Source of the DNA: Dipteronia dyeriana
Taxonomy: Eukaryota; Streptophyta; Magnoliopsida; Sapindales; Sapindaceae
Assembly: GCA_032871835.1 (NCBI GenBank)
Contig: CM065299.1
Coordinates: 32,476,074-32,540,073, forward strand
Direction of reading: 5' to 3'
DNA length: 64,000 bases
Shown: piece after piece, positions 1-10,865 of the stretch
Layout: every line of letters starts with the position of its first letter
Position numbering within the stretch: position 1 is the first letter of the stretch
Position numbers and translations under genes: made by a program
The notes under the pieces: generated by a model
Database searches by the model: none
What the model was told of the DNA's origin: nothing
The model's input: the letters and a program-made list of their open reading frames with translations, nothing else

Positions 1-21
1 ATGTATTACATATATTACTAT
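1..21. other. AT-rich flank left of element 1
   Basis: These 21 bases precede the TGTTAAC terminus of the first LTR and are probably target DNA. The last five bases are ACTAT. No matching five-base duplication is seen at the far end of the element 1-3 cluster (ATATT at 25328), as expected if that cluster is not one simple insertion. Confidence 0.5.
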
Positions 22-1219
22 TGTTAACGGGAAATTTGTTCAAGATGAGAAATTCCAACTAATACCCTCGAGACCACTACCACGGAGGTGGTGGCCGGGG
101 CCTGTACCTTTGATACCTGACCTACTTAAATAGAAACAAATGATTGAATGACAATAGCAAATAAGAGCTTTATTATTGAACACTCGTGATATACTGAAAT
201 TTCTCACAGACACTCACAATATCTCTGGGACATAAGAAGGTGGCAACTTCGTGCTTGTCGAATAGTGGATACCATGATGACCGTGTTCTGATCACAGAAT
301 TGAGGCTTGATGTAATTCTTTCTTCCTTTCACTCTGTTTTCTTTTCCTTTTTGTTCTTTGTTCTTGAGAATACTTAGGCATATTTATACATGGCCGAATT
401 AATTTGAACGGGTGTATCTCCCGCCTTGATTCTCTGAACCTGTTCCCTCTATATCGAGCGGGATCCTCTATTTGAAAGTCGTTGATTTCGAGTAAATAAC
501 AGACTCAAGATTATCGTTGGTGGAGATAAGTTTGTTTCCTCTTTGGAAACAAACTCTTTGTCTTACACGTATGCAGAATTTAATGTTCGTTATAACATAG
601 ATATGATCTTGTATGTATTCATGGCATGATTCTTTATAGAGGTCATCGCGTTAGATGCTCGTTGTTTTGTAGAGCGAGGTAGATATATGCTTTGGTTCTA
701 TCCTCAGGAGCTTAGGATGGACCCCTCTGTAGACATTCCTAGGAGGTAGGTCGGGTTTGATTCATTTAGAGGTTCTCTTTATCCTCGTATCGTGGAGGGG
801 ACAGCAGGCTCCTAGAGAGGTTAGTGGGTTTCCAGCTTTTAGGCTACGAGTTAAGCTCGACCTTCGGGAGCCTTGACCCGGTGGGAGCTTCCTTTGCTTG
901 TCAAGCTTCACTTCGAGTGTTTCTTGAGCTCGGCAATCCTTCCTAGCTTTTACGGGTTGGTTTTTGAGTCTAATCCCAGGAATTGAGGTTCCTAGATAGG
1001 TGGCCTCGAGAAGCCCGGATTCTAGTGTTCTCATAAGGACTCGACCTGGTCGTGCCTAGCTTCATCTCTGATAAACCCGAAGCCCAGCGATCCTTCCATG
1101 CTTCTGCGGGGTAGTTTTATGGTTTGTTCGGGGTCTCATGAATGTCGAATTTGGGCTTCGATTCAGGCTAGGAGAGTGGAAATTTCTCTTTAACCCCTAA
1201 CCAAATTTTACTAATAACA
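22..1219 (-). repeat. 3' LTR of element 1
   Basis: The LTR begins TGTTAACGGGAAATTTG and ends AATAACA on the plus strand, with inverted terminal motif TGTTAA/TTAACA (one base decayed). Its start is repeated at 10481. The PPT follows directly at 1220. Length is about 1.2 kb. Confidence 0.9.
381..388 (-). promoter_or_regulatory. Putative LTR TATA box (TATAAATA on minus)
   Basis: The plus strand reads TATTTATA, so the minus strand has TATAAATA, a good plant TATA box in pol orientation. The same motif sits at an equivalent place in the other LTRs (10851, 38706, 45625, 47257, 58258). It probably marks the U3 promoter; the start site is not visible from sequence. Confidence 0.5.
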
Positions 1220-1234
1220 GAAGTCCCCTCTGAC
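1220..1234 (-). other. Polypurine tract of element 1
   Basis: On the minus strand this reads GTCAGAGGGGACTTC directly before the 3' LTR. It is the expected plus-strand primer site for reverse transcription. The same tract abuts the 3' LTR in elements 3, 4, 5 and 6. Confidence 0.75.
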
Positions 1235-1597
1235 TTGAACATCGGAGGTAAAGTTGGGGTTGGAGTCAGATTCCCTATTTAATTGGGAAATTTTCCGTTG
1301 CAAGGTAATTACAGGGAATCTCGAATGAAATCTTCTCATTAATTATTCGGGTGACGTGTCGTGGGCTGACTGGTACGTTCCCAAAAATTGTCCGTCTATG
1401 TTACGGCTGCTCCGAGATTCGAGGCGATCTTATCTAAGATCTTACTGATGTCAATGGCTATTCCACCTCTATTTAATCCCGGCCTCATCATCACTTTCTT
1501 CAAGCTTTCTTTCAATTTCAAATTTTCAGACTTCCTCTCTCTTACTGTTTTCTCTGACAACATCATTGTCTTTCACCCACCTTCAAGCTCTTTTCAT
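1235..1597 (+). promoter_or_regulatory. Leader and putative promoter of antisense ORF X (element 1)
   Basis: No gene is seen here. The stretch holds a TATTTAA box at 1470-1476, about 125 bp before the expected ORF X start. The surrounding bases (CCTCTATTTAA) are conserved in elements 3 and 6, and element 4 has TATTAAA at the same distance. This is probably the core promoter and 5' UTR of the antisense gene. Confidence 0.45.
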
Positions 1598-3287
1598 CCA
1601 ACATTGGAGAACTTCTCTGATAGCATTGAAGCCATGGTTGAGGGCACTAGCGGTTCTAATTTGGTTCCTCAAAAATGGGTGTGAGGAATCTCGAGCGACG
1701 AGGACTCATCCCCGGTCCGTCAGCGCCGTCGCTCCAGTAGGAATGTTTCAATAGGCTCCGGCTTCTCCAATCAACCCGACAACCCTCTGAACTTAGTTGA
1801 TAAGGATTTCGATGCAGGGGAGAGGGACGATGTCGCTAGGAGGGGTCAAGTCTTGGTAGTTGGTCCTTTTCCAGTGGAGCTTCCATTGTATGACTTTAGG
1901 GTCATTCCCAATTCTACAGTTGATCCGGACTCTCTCGATCGTATAAGATCCAAGTATGGTATTCGTAACTGCGTTTCCCTTGCCATCCCTTACAGAGACT
2001 ACGACGTCTTCAACCCTCCCAAGGGAGTCCTTCCAATTCACGTGGCGGCCCTCTAGAGAGGGTCAGGCTTCCCCTCCATCCTACCCTGTAGTGGGCCCTC
2101 AATGCCCTTCAACTAGCTCCTTTCTAGGTGACACCCGACTTCTGGAGGTTCCTAATCGGTTTTCTCATGATATGGATGGAGCAGTACGAGCTCAGTAAGA
2201 TAACCAGGGAACTGGAAGTAGAGGAGTTAGCTTTCCTCTTCCAAATTGGGAGTCTAGCCGGGGTTCCCCGAGGTCAATTCTACACCAAGGCCAAGAACAA
2301 GCTTAACTTCATCATCCCATGAGCTTCAAAGAAGGACCCAACCTAAAAGGAGAAGTGGATATTGGTCGGTGATTAGTGAGGGAGCTCGATCTTTATAGAC
2401 CGGCACGATTTCACGGTTCCCACGACTTTTAATGACAAACCAACCTGGGATCGGGATTCCTTGCTCGCTGAATCTGAAACGGTGTTAAGGACAATCCTCG
2501 CCAAGAACTATCTGAATTTAAAGTATCCCACTGCTGATCCTTTCGATTCCTATAGGGTGAATCAATATCTACGGATCTTGGATGCTACCCCTCAAAAGTA
2601 ATCCCAAGTCATTATGCTTTGTTCTGTTAGTTGGCTTGCTTCTTACATCTCTCTCTTTTTTTGACAATTTTTGTTGTTTCTTCAGCTTCCCGTGAAGCCC
2701 AGCAAACTTGGGCACCTTCCATTCCCCCTCCCCTCTCCCTTCCCCCCTCCCCCTCCTGGTAGATTATCCCAGGGGGGTCTTCTCGATTACGTCAGAGAAA
2801 GGGGGGCTACCGTTTCACTAGCTCCAGCTCTATCTCCTACCAAAGATAAGTCCAGAATGGCTATTCTTGAGCCACGGGCTTCCAAGGCGTTAACCAAAAG
2901 AGGTCCTGCTTCTCAGACTGCTAATACGATCGCCTCCGCCTCTTCATGGGTGGTCCCAACTACAGCTATTACTTCTTCAGTTACATTACCCACTTCGTCA
3001 ATTGACCCATCCGTACCCCAATCAGTTCAGGCTACGGGGGATCCCGAGACTGGTATTTTTCTTGAGATTCCTCCTTCTTGCCCCCACCATCAGTCAGGCT
3101 CGGTTGGTCAGGACGAGGCTCTAAAGCAGTTCTAAAGAGGTTCTATAACAGGCACTCGAGGGGCATCCCCAGGAAGAGGTGGCGGAGTCGGCTATCCAGG
3201 ATGAGTGATCACCAACAAGAGGAGCAGGGGGCGAGGTTCATCCAAAAAAAGGGGAAACTAGAGGGAATCAGAAGGACACAAGTTTGA
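1598..3287 (+). pseudogene. Antisense ORF X, element 1 copy (putative gypsy-type transposon protein), broken
   Basis: This is a degraded copy of the gene carried antisense to pol. Its start region has lost the ATG seen in the element 3 and 6 copies. The conserved central domain is read in pieces: VIPNSTVDPDSLDRIRSKYG near 1892-1951, then the part ending LPIHVAAL near 2050, then a segment to 2320 ending in AKNKLNFIIP. It resembles the plant 'putative gypsy type transposon' domain family. Intron 1 would lie near 2598-2690, but its GT donor context and its AG are altered. After about 3130 the second intron and coiled-coil region are deleted, and only the last part up to the TGA at 3285 is left. 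Function is unknown. Confidence 0.65.
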
Positions 3288-3892
3288 ATCTATCTTCTTT
3301 GTTCTGAATCACCAAAAAGGAGGTGGGCATCCCATGCTTACCCATGCTTGATCATTATTATCATTCATCATTTATTTTGTAGCCCAGAAACAGGGGTTGG
3401 GCTCCCTGATCGATTGTTGTAGCCTTACCGGGGGATAGGCTCCCCATTTCATTAATGGAATTTTACTTTAGGTCTGGTTCAAATTTTGATTAGTATGTAC
3501 TTGCTTTAACTCTAATCTCCATCTAGGCACAACCTCTATAGCAACCTGACTTAGCTTGGGAAAAGTAACAAGATAAGAAAATTGCTTAAAATGTGAAAGT
3601 AGATAGCTAGCTTGGGCTTTTCGACTCGACAGAGACTTATAGCTCAATGACTTTAGTGAATAGTCCCCTTGTTTGGTCGTAGACTAGTCCGCACCTGTCA
3701 CAGTAAGCAACCACATGTACACAGTGAATTAGACACCAGTAATAACTGGGACATTAGAGTTTAAGCAAAAGAGCCCTCCATCTTCGAGCCCCTCTAAGGG
3801 GTTATAATCCGAATGAGGTATCAAGTAGAGAACTGTCCAGCCCTCTCTTAGGCTTGGGATCGGAAGGGCTACCGTGCTTTTAAACTCGACTC
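3288..3892 (+). other. ORF X 3' flank and spacer, element 1
   Basis: No gene is seen. The stretch matches the region after ORF X in elements 3, 4 and 6, which carries an AATAAA signal there; in this copy that signal is decayed. It leads into the tandem repeat array. Confidence 0.5.
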
Positions 3893-4455
3893 CTTCTTAG
3901 GGGTGATAGCCGACCAATGCATCAGGAGGGCTACCTAACTGTTTCCTAGCATCGAGATCTAGATGACAACTATGCTCTTATACTCAAACCCTTCTTGGGG
4001 GTGGTAGCCCGACCAAGACATCAAGAGGGCTATCTAGCTATTTCCTGGTCTCGAGATCTGGATGACAACTATGCTTATTACACTCAGAGCCTTCTTGGGG
4101 GTGGTAGCCCGACCAAGGCATCAGGAGGGCTATCTAGCTATTTCTTGGTCTCGAGATCTAGATGGCAACTAAGCTCTTACACTCATACCCTTCTTGGGGG
4201 TTGTAACCCGACCAAGGCATCAGGAGGGCTATCTAGTTATTTCCTGGTCTCGAGATCTGGATGGCAACTGTGCTCTTATACTCAGACATTTCTTGGGGGT
4301 AGTAGCCCGACCAAGGCATCAGGAGGTCTATCTAGCTATTTTCTGGTCTCGAGATCTGGATGGCAACTATACTCTTACACTCAGACTCTTCTTGGCGGGG
4401 GGTAGTGCTCGGCCAAGGCATCAGGGATAACGAGGGGGCTTTCCCGACTAATTTC
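3893..4455 (+). repeat. 99-bp tandem repeat array, element 1
   Basis: Six unit starts (the CTTCTTGGGGG-type box) fall at about 3893, 3991, 4091, 4190, 4289 and 4388, so the period is 98-100 bp. Each unit contains GCCCGACCAAGGCATCAGG and TCGAGATCTGGATGGCAAC. The unit nearest integrase has a variant start (GGCGGGGGGTAGTGC) that also ends the arrays in elements 3, 4, 5 and 6. It lies between the pol stop and ORF X. 3' regions of Tat elements are known to carry such arrays. Confidence 0.9.
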
Positions 4456-4618
4456 TGGTCTTGGGACGGTAATGTTGAATTTCCCATGTAGTCCTAAATC
4501 TTTGTAGAACATAGTTGAAGATGGAGAAAAAAACAGGCTTTATTGATAAAAAGAAAGGAATACATTATTGCTGGAGATTAAAATCTAGGTGGAGGTAGCC
4601 TGCTCATGAGTCCCCTAC

Positions 4619-5929
4619 TTAAGGGTAGAATTTTCTCAAGTGATCTGCATTCAAAGTATGATCGATGAGTCGGTCATTCATGTCTTCGATCTTGTATGCC
4701 CTTTTGCAGGCCACCATCTTTACCAAGTATGGCCTTTCCCAGTTTGGCCTCAGGACCCCGTCTGACCTCTTCCTGGTATTCAACGTCACTTTCCTGAGAA
4801 CTAGGTCCCCTTCCTTAAAGTTTCAAGCTTTAACCCTCCGATTAAAGTATCTAGCAATCCTGCTATGGAAAACTGCTACCTTCTCAGCTACTCGATCTTG
4901 TTATTCTTCCAAGAGATCCAAGCTAGCTCAGAGCTTGTCCTCATTGCTCCCCGGTTCAAAATGTTTGACTCTAAAGGAGGTCAGTTTGTGCTCAATGGGA
5001 AGAACTGCTTCAACCCCGAAGGCTAGGGTGTATGGCGTTTCCCCCGTAGCTATTCTCCTTGTAGTGTGGTAAGCCCAGAGGATCTTGGGAAGCTCCTCAG
5101 CCCATCTACCATTTTTCTGTTGTAGTTTCTTTTTCAACAACTTCTTAATAGTCTTATTGGTGGATTCCACCAGCCTGTTAGTCTAGAGGTAGGATACTGA
5201 AGCGAACCTAAGGTCGATTCCCAAGCCCTTGTAAAAGTCTTTGAATCGGCCATTATCAAATTGCTTGTCGAGGTCAGCTATAATGGCAAGAAGGGTTCCG
5301 AACCTGCAAACCACATTATTTTTTATGAATCTTGTTATATTTTCTTTTGATATATGCGAGAGTGGTCCAACTTCAACTCATCTTGTAAAATAGTCGATTG
5401 CCACGATAACATGCTTGGCTTGACTATGAGCAGTTAGAAGCGGTTCGATCAAGTCGACTCCCCACATAGCAAAAGGGTATGGTAAGCTAAGGGATGATAA
5501 TCGCTCCGGCGGTAGGTGACTCAAGTTTACGGTCTTCTGGCAAGCTTTGCATGATTGTATCAAGATCTTTGCATCTTGATGGATGGTTGGCCAGTAGTAC
5601 CCCATGCGGAGTACCTGATATGCCAGAGCGTCTCCACCAATGTGGTTCTCGCATTCCCCGGAGTAAACCTCTCTCAATGCCCATTTGGCATCTTCAGGAT
5701 GTAAACATCAAAGCAAAGAAAGGGAATTACCCCTCCTATAAAAGTACCCATCCACCAAGCAATATCGAGCCGAGAGTCTCTTGATCCTTCTAGTTTGTTC
5801 GAGCTCCCTGGACAGCCTTCCATCTTGGAGATAATCTACTATTGGGTCCATCCAACATAGCCGCTGATCCAGGGTATAAGTCTTGTTACCTGCTGTTATG
5901 CTTGGTAGGGAGATCACTTGGAGGGGGAC
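4619..5929 (-). pseudogene. pol: Integrase, element 1
   Basis: Integrase inserts the cDNA into the genome. On the minus strand the copy shows the zinc-binding part (residues ENHIGGDALAYQVLRMGYYW, then CKACQK) near 5510-5650. The core follows with WGVDLIEP near 5455 and VAIDYFTR near 5385, and the catalytic-Glu region ESTNKTIKKLL near 5160. The C-terminal part ends with TTCTACCCT and a TAA at 4619-4621, the normal Tat-type end with no chromodomain. Stops and frame changes between 5170 and 5378 break the core, so it cannot be active. The first RNase H-like domain lies just upstream and the repeat array just downstream. Confidence 0.85.
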
Positions 5930-6380
5930 TCCCTGTGGTAAGGTTTTGCCGTCATTCGCAACTATCTTGGCTAAAATGTCTGCTCGACGATTCTGTTGTC
6001 GAGGTATCTGCTCAATCTTGAAACCTTTGAATCTGATCCTAAGTTGTTGAACTAGCTTCATGTATGCAATCATGTTATCCCTTTTTGCCTGATAATCCCT
6101 AGAGACTTGGTTGACTATGAGCAACGAGTCACTCCTGATCTGCAGGTAATCGACCCCGAGCTCTGCGGCTGCCCTTATTCCGGCTAAGAGGGCTTTATAC
6201 TCTACCTCATTGTTAGTGGCTTTAAATTCAAATCTGAAGCAGTGGCAGCACTCAATCCCTTCTGGGTCAATTAAAACTATACCCGCCCCCTCCCCTAGCT
6301 TGCCCGAAAGCTCCATCAGTGTAGAGGATCCATGACTTGCAACCTTTCGGCCAGCTGTCAGATTCCGAAATCTTCTCAGA
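5930..6380 (-). pseudogene. pol: Second (archaeal-type) RNase H, element 1
   Basis: A second RNase H domain between the usual one and integrase is the hallmark of the Tat lineage. The reading frame 5708-6316 is open for 202 codons and shows GAGIVLIDPEG, then FEFKATNNEVEYKALLAG (catalytic Glu region), then IRSDSLLIVNQV (Asp), and IPRQQNRRADILAK (final Asp region). Upstream, WILYTDGAFG near 6320 supplies the first Asp but sits in a different frame, so the domain has a frameshift near its start. The frame runs on into the integrase linker. Confidence 0.8.
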
Positions 6381-7899
6381 GGCTACTTTTGTTATTGCGG
6401 AGGTCGCTTGGCCTAGGGACAATGAGAGCTTTACTACGAAGTCTGCTAGAGCCTGGGCTTTAATTATGGTCCTAGGTTTATACCTTAAATCAAACTGGGT
6501 GAGCTCCAAGGCCCATAAAACCAGCCTTTCGGAAACATCCGGCCTTTGCAAGAATTGATAGAGAGATTGGTCCATCACTACTGCTATTTAATGAGCTTGG
6601 AAGTAAGGGCTGAGCTTCCTTACCGAGGCTACTAAGGCATAAGCAAGCTTATCCAAAAGGGTATAGTTCTTCTCGGGCTTGGTTAGAGCATGGCTCACAT
6701 AGTAGATAGGCCGTTGGATCCTATCTCCACATTCCTTGACCAAGGCCCCACTTACCGTAGTTTTTGAAATGGGCAAGTAGATTTGCAGTTCTTCTCCAAG
6801 GCTTGCATAACCACTAGCGGAAGGGCTTGACAGGTATTTTTTCAAGTCTTGAAAAGCTTGTTAACTCTTTTGGTTCCATTTCATGTTTCTTCCCTGCTTA
6901 ATGGCTTTGAAGAATGGGAGACACTTATCGGTAGACCAAGAAATGAACCTGTTGAGCGCTGCTACCTTCCTTGTCAAGACTTGAACCTGTTTAAGCGATA
7001 TGAGGGACTCCAGATCCAGGATAGCCTTAATCTTTAGTGGGTTAGCCTCTATGCCTCTCTCATGGACCATGAAGCCTAGAAACTTCCCCGAAGTCACCCC
7101 AAAACTGCATTTGGAAGGGTTCAATCTCATCTAATTCCCCCTTAGGATTATGAAGGTCCTGCGAAGGTTGCCTAGATGGCCTTCAAAGGTTGATGACTTG
7201 GTGATCATGTCATTGATGTACACCTCCATTGATCTTCCAATTTTGGGTTTGAACATCCGACTGACTAACCGTTGGTATGTGGCTCCTACATTCTTAAGCC
7301 CGAAAGGCATCACCTTGTAGTAGTACAAACCTCACCCTGTGATGAGACTGGTCTTTTCCTGGTCGACAGGTGCATCATAATTTGATTGTACCCTGAAAAT
7401 GCATCCATAAAGATTAGGTGCTTGTTTCTGGAGGTGGAGTCAACTAACTGATCAATTTTTGGTAGAGGGAAACTGTTTTTCGGGCATGCCCGGTTGAGGT
7501 GGTATAATCAACTCACATGCGCCACTTTCCATTTGCCTTTGTGACCATAACTACTTTAGCAATCCATTCGGGGTAGCGCGCTTCCCTGATGAAGCCTGCT
7601 AGGGTCAGTTTGTCTACTTATTCCTGAACCGCAACATTTCTTTCAGCTTTGAAGTGACATCTTTTTTATTTGAAAGGCTTGAAGGTCGGATCCACTGCCA
7701 ATCAGTGAGCAGTCAAAGTCATCGAAACCCCGGGCATCTCGTTATAACTCTGAGCGAAAATATCATTAAACTCTTTGAGGAGCCCGATCAAACCCTCATT
7801 CACTCCCAACTCAAGGGTGGCTCCGACTTTGATGACCTTCGAGGGATCACCTATTTGGATAGGAACCTTTTCTAGCTTATCCACTGGATGGCCGCTGGC
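6381..7899 (-). pseudogene. pol: Reverse transcriptase and RNase H, element 1
   Basis: RT copies genomic RNA into DNA. The conserved blocks are present on the minus strand: MPFGLKNVGATYQRLVS near 7300, the active-site box at 7209-7220, [15 protein letters not shown] near 7060, and the RNase H portion (RPIYYVSHALTKPEKNYTLL) near 6690. The active site reads YIND instead of YIDD, because one catalytic Asp has become Asn. The N-terminal RT part (7330-7650) is broken by several stops. RNase H ends near 6440 with ELTQFDLRYKPRT. It is inactive. Confidence 0.85.
7209..7220 (-). other. RT active-site box, mutated (YIND)
   Basis: The minus strand codes Tyr-Ile-Asn-Asp, where family members have Tyr-Ile-Asp-Asp. 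Loss of this Asp is known to abolish polymerase activity. Confidence 0.85.
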
Positions 7900-8560
7900 C
7901 CATTCTTTTCTCTGCTCCTTCTTGTCTAGCACCATGGGGTCATCCCCGGGGTGATTTATAGGTTCTACGTTTTCTAGGGTCAATACAGGGGTAGCCTTAT
8001 ATTGGATCGTTGTTACCTGGGCAAGTTGTTTTGCTAGAGCTGTTGGGTTGGCAGACATTACACAGCATCTCCTGGCTGCTTGCTGGTCACCCCGAACTTC
8101 TTTCACCTTGTCTCCTACTAGGAACTTTAGAACGTTGTGGTAGATGGATAGGACCCCTTTCAAGGATGATAAAAATGGCCTTCCTAATATAGCATTGTAG
8201 GTCGACGGGGTATCCACCACCACGAAGTCTGTCATGATATTCTGCTGGAGATGTGTGGCTCTAATGATTACTGATAGGATTTTTTATCCCACATGTATGA
8301 TTGAGTCCCTAGTGAACCCATACAATGGGGTAGTGCAACTATTGTAGCACAACTGTTTCAAGTTCAGTTTTTCCAGTGTGTCTTTAAATAGGACGTCGAC
8401 GATGCTGCCTGTGTCGACGAGCACACAGTGTACCATGCAATTGGCAATTTATACCATGATCACCATGGAATCTTCATGAGGCTGCACAGTGTTGTAGACA
8501 TCCAGTTTAGTGAAAATGATCTGTGACAATTGGGAGGGGTTGGTCGGGCTCTGGTCGACC
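7900..8560 (-). pseudogene. pol: Aspartic protease and linker, element 1
   Basis: The retroviral-type aspartic protease cuts the Gag-Pol precursor. The catalytic triad region reads Asp-Thr-Gly-Ser at 8404-8415 in the context VDTGS. Downstream on the minus strand, the frame 7702-8235 starts MTDFVVVDTPSTYNAILGRP, a segment that follows the protease in every copy here. Stops between 8235 and 8449 separate the two halves. It is flanked by gag upstream and RT downstream, as expected for a gag-pol polyprotein. Confidence 0.75.
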
Positions 8561-10406
8561 TTGAAGATACCTCGCCCTTCGTGCATGCGAGGGACTTTCC
8601 TTGCGTGGTTTTTTTTTGAATTATTGGAGGTTTCAGCCAGAGTAGGCCCTCCGCTGATGGTATGTATTATTTGGATATGTTGCATCAGATCCGCCTACTC
8701 CTCTTTTCTTTTCTCAAAGTGCTCGTAGATATCAGCTTGTACTTCCCTTCCAGTCTGAATCTTATCCCTGATTTGCTGTAAGAATTCTACCAAAAATCCT
8801 CCCCTTATCAAAGCCACAATTTAATTTCGGAGGTTATAGCAATCTGAGGTGTTGTGTCCCACGTCTTCATGAAAATCACAATACTTATAACGATTCCTCT
8901 TATTGACAGGGGCTTTCATAGGTGCGGGCTTCTATAGTAACCCCTTGTCTCGAATGGCCAGATAGATTGTTTCACGGGATGCATTTAATCCTCTCTCATC
9001 TTGAGCTATTGGGGCTACTGTCCTGAGAGGAGGTGAAGCCCGTAGAGGAGTTTGTTTTGCTGGATGTCTTTCCAATCTGGGTTGAGAAATGGGGAAGCGA
9101 TGCGTCGACCTTTTGGGGGTTTTGTTCTGGCTTTTCTGAGCTTTCTCGGGTTTGGGAGCTTTCTTCTTCTGTCACTTTATGGCTCTTATATCATCGTGTA
9201 CCATCTTGGTAGGTCTCTAGAGTTCTCTTGGCAAAAGACCGGAAAAGATTGCCTACCCACAAATTCCTCCTGAAGTTGGCAAGGGTTTCTTTTTCGGTTA
9301 AGACTCCCATCTGGATGACTTCCTTATGGAAATGCTCGACATAAGCCTGGAGGGTTTCCCATCTCTCCTGGATCACGTACTGTAGATGGATTGGATCCTT
9401 AAATCTGGGCTTAACTCCCTGGAATTGTGAGTAGAAATCAATTGACAACTTCATAAAGAAATCCACGCTGCCAGCGGGTAGCTTTCTAAACCAGGTCTTA
9501 GCGTAATCTGTCAGCGTTGTTGGGAACATTGGACATATAGCGTCGCTGGTCGTGTTCTGGACCTCCATATATTGAACAAATCTCTCCAAATGGCTCAGGA
9601 GATCCTTAGTCCTAGAGAATCTGTCAGTCAGAATTTTAAATTTTGGCGGGAGCTCCGCATCCCGGATCTTTCTGGTGAAGGAAGCGTTCATCTCACTTAA
9701 TAGGTCCTTCTTGTCCTCCTTGTACTTCCCCTTCTTTATCTGCTGGACCTTTTTCTAAAGCTCTGCCAACTGGTCTCTCAGACACTTGCTCTCAGATTTC
9801 CTTGAGTTGACCTCTGTCTCCTCACTGTCAGACCCCTCCAACGAGCTGGTGACCTCTACCCGATTCCTTCTTCTGAGGGAGTCTGCCTAAGGGCTTTGCT
9901 GGCTTACATCCTCAGACTTGAAGTCATTGGGTGAAGAAACTCATGTCGCTCTCGGGGAGGGACATCCACCGCAGACTTGACTTGCTTGGGTTAGTAGCGT
10001 GGCAACGTTTCGGGAACAGGGGTATGGGCTCTAACCTATCTCAGATAGATGGTTGGAGTCCTGTTTTATTATGAGCTAGCTCTGGAGTGGTAGGTCCCAG
10101 GCGATCAAAGACGGGTTGCCTAGTCCTGGGCCTGTTTGGTTCCCCTCGATTGCAGAGGGTTGCTCGCTGGACAGTAATACCCTTAGTGAGCAACCGTAGG
10201 CGGACGTTTTCCACGAAGGTTGCCGCTTGTTGGTCAAACGAGACTTGGCTTCTCATAGATAGATCCAAAGCCCGCACAGTGGCTGGCTGGTCAGGAACAT
10301 GGCAATAGAGCCCAGATTTTCTTCCTTTCTTAGGGACCTTTTGTGTCGATGCAGTGGAAGGTTGTCCCGATGTGTCTGGTTGTCCTTGAGAGGAGCGAAG
10401 CCTCAT
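8561..10406 (-). pseudogene. gag: Gag, element 1
   Basis: Gag is the capsid protein that packages the genomic RNA. The start codon is taken as the ATG whose complement is at 10404-10406, because elements 2, 3, 4 and 6 all begin Gag at the same place, about 70-80 bp after the PBS, with M-(K/R)-L. The capsid core is open at 9191-9691 (FPTTLTDYAKTWFRKLP, then QAYVEHFHKEVIQMGV). A zinc-knuckle-like motif (Cys-x2-His ... Cys) lies near 8830-8890. Stops fall in the hinge (around 9750) and after the core, so no full protein can be made. Confidence 0.85.
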
Positions 10407-10457
10407 GCCTACTGTTAAACAACAAACTTGTGAGTATAAAAATGGTGGTGTGGGAGT

Positions 10458-10475
10458 TTCCCACAGACAGCGCCA
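10458..10475 (-). other. Primer binding site, element 1
   Basis: The minus strand reads TGGCGCTGTCTGTGGGAA, five bases (CTTTC) after the LTR end. The family form begins TGGCGCCGT, which fits the 3' end of plant tRNA-Asp over nine bases. The exact tRNA is an inference. Confidence 0.7.
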
Positions 10476-10480
10476 GAAAG

Positions 10481-10865
10481 TGTTAATGGGAAATTTGCTC
10501 AAGATGAGAAATTCCAACTAACACCCTCGAAACAACTACCACGGAGGTGGTGAACGGGGTTGGTACCTTTGATACCTGACCTGCTTAGATAGAAACGAAT
10601 GATTGAATGACAATAGCAAATGAGAGCTTTATTATTGAACACTCGTGATATACAAAAATTTCTCACATACACTCACAATTTCTCTAGGACATAGGAATGT
10701 GGCAACTTTGTGCTTGTGGAATAGTGGATACCATGATGGCCGTGTTCTGATCACAGAATTTAGGCTCGATGTAATTTGTTCTTCCTTTCACTCTGTTTTC
10801 TTTTTCTTTTTCTTTTTGTTCTTTGTTCATGAGAATACTTAGGCATATTTATACATGGACGAATT
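10481..10865 (-). repeat. 5' LTR of element 1, truncated
   Basis: This matches 22-405 closely, including the TATTTATA box (10851-10858). It then switches within AATT (10862-10865) to the leader of the next element's ORF X. About 800 bp of LTR are missing. Confidence 0.9.

Larger units (their letters stand above)
22..10865 (-). mobile_element. Element 1: Ty3/gypsy Tat-type LTR retrotransposon, decayed
   Basis: A minus-strand element. On the plus strand it reads 3' LTR (22-1219), PPT, antisense ORF X on the plus strand, 99-bp tandem repeats, then integrase, second RNase H, RNase H, RT, protease and gag on the minus strand, PBS, and the start of the 5' LTR (10481 onward). The right LTR stops near 10865, where it joins ORF X leader sequence of element 2. 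Every coding part has stops or frameshifts, so it is not autonomous. The LTR differs in its middle from that of elements 3, 4 and 6, suggesting a separate subfamily. Confidence 0.9.

Noticed and set aside
1388..1684. 98-codon frame upstream of ORF X
   Set aside because: It covers the promoter-leader region conserved as non-coding in elements 3, 4 and 6, and those copies do not keep this frame.
3995..4405. A 136-codon repeat protein across the tandem array (similar at 20671-21141)
   Set aside because: The 99-bp unit is divisible by three, so one frame stays open by chance. No start signal or conserved frame is kept in element 6, where units are about 90 bp.
10041..10308. Plus-strand frame opposite gag
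   Set aside because: It is the shadow of the Gag N-terminal region on the other strand.
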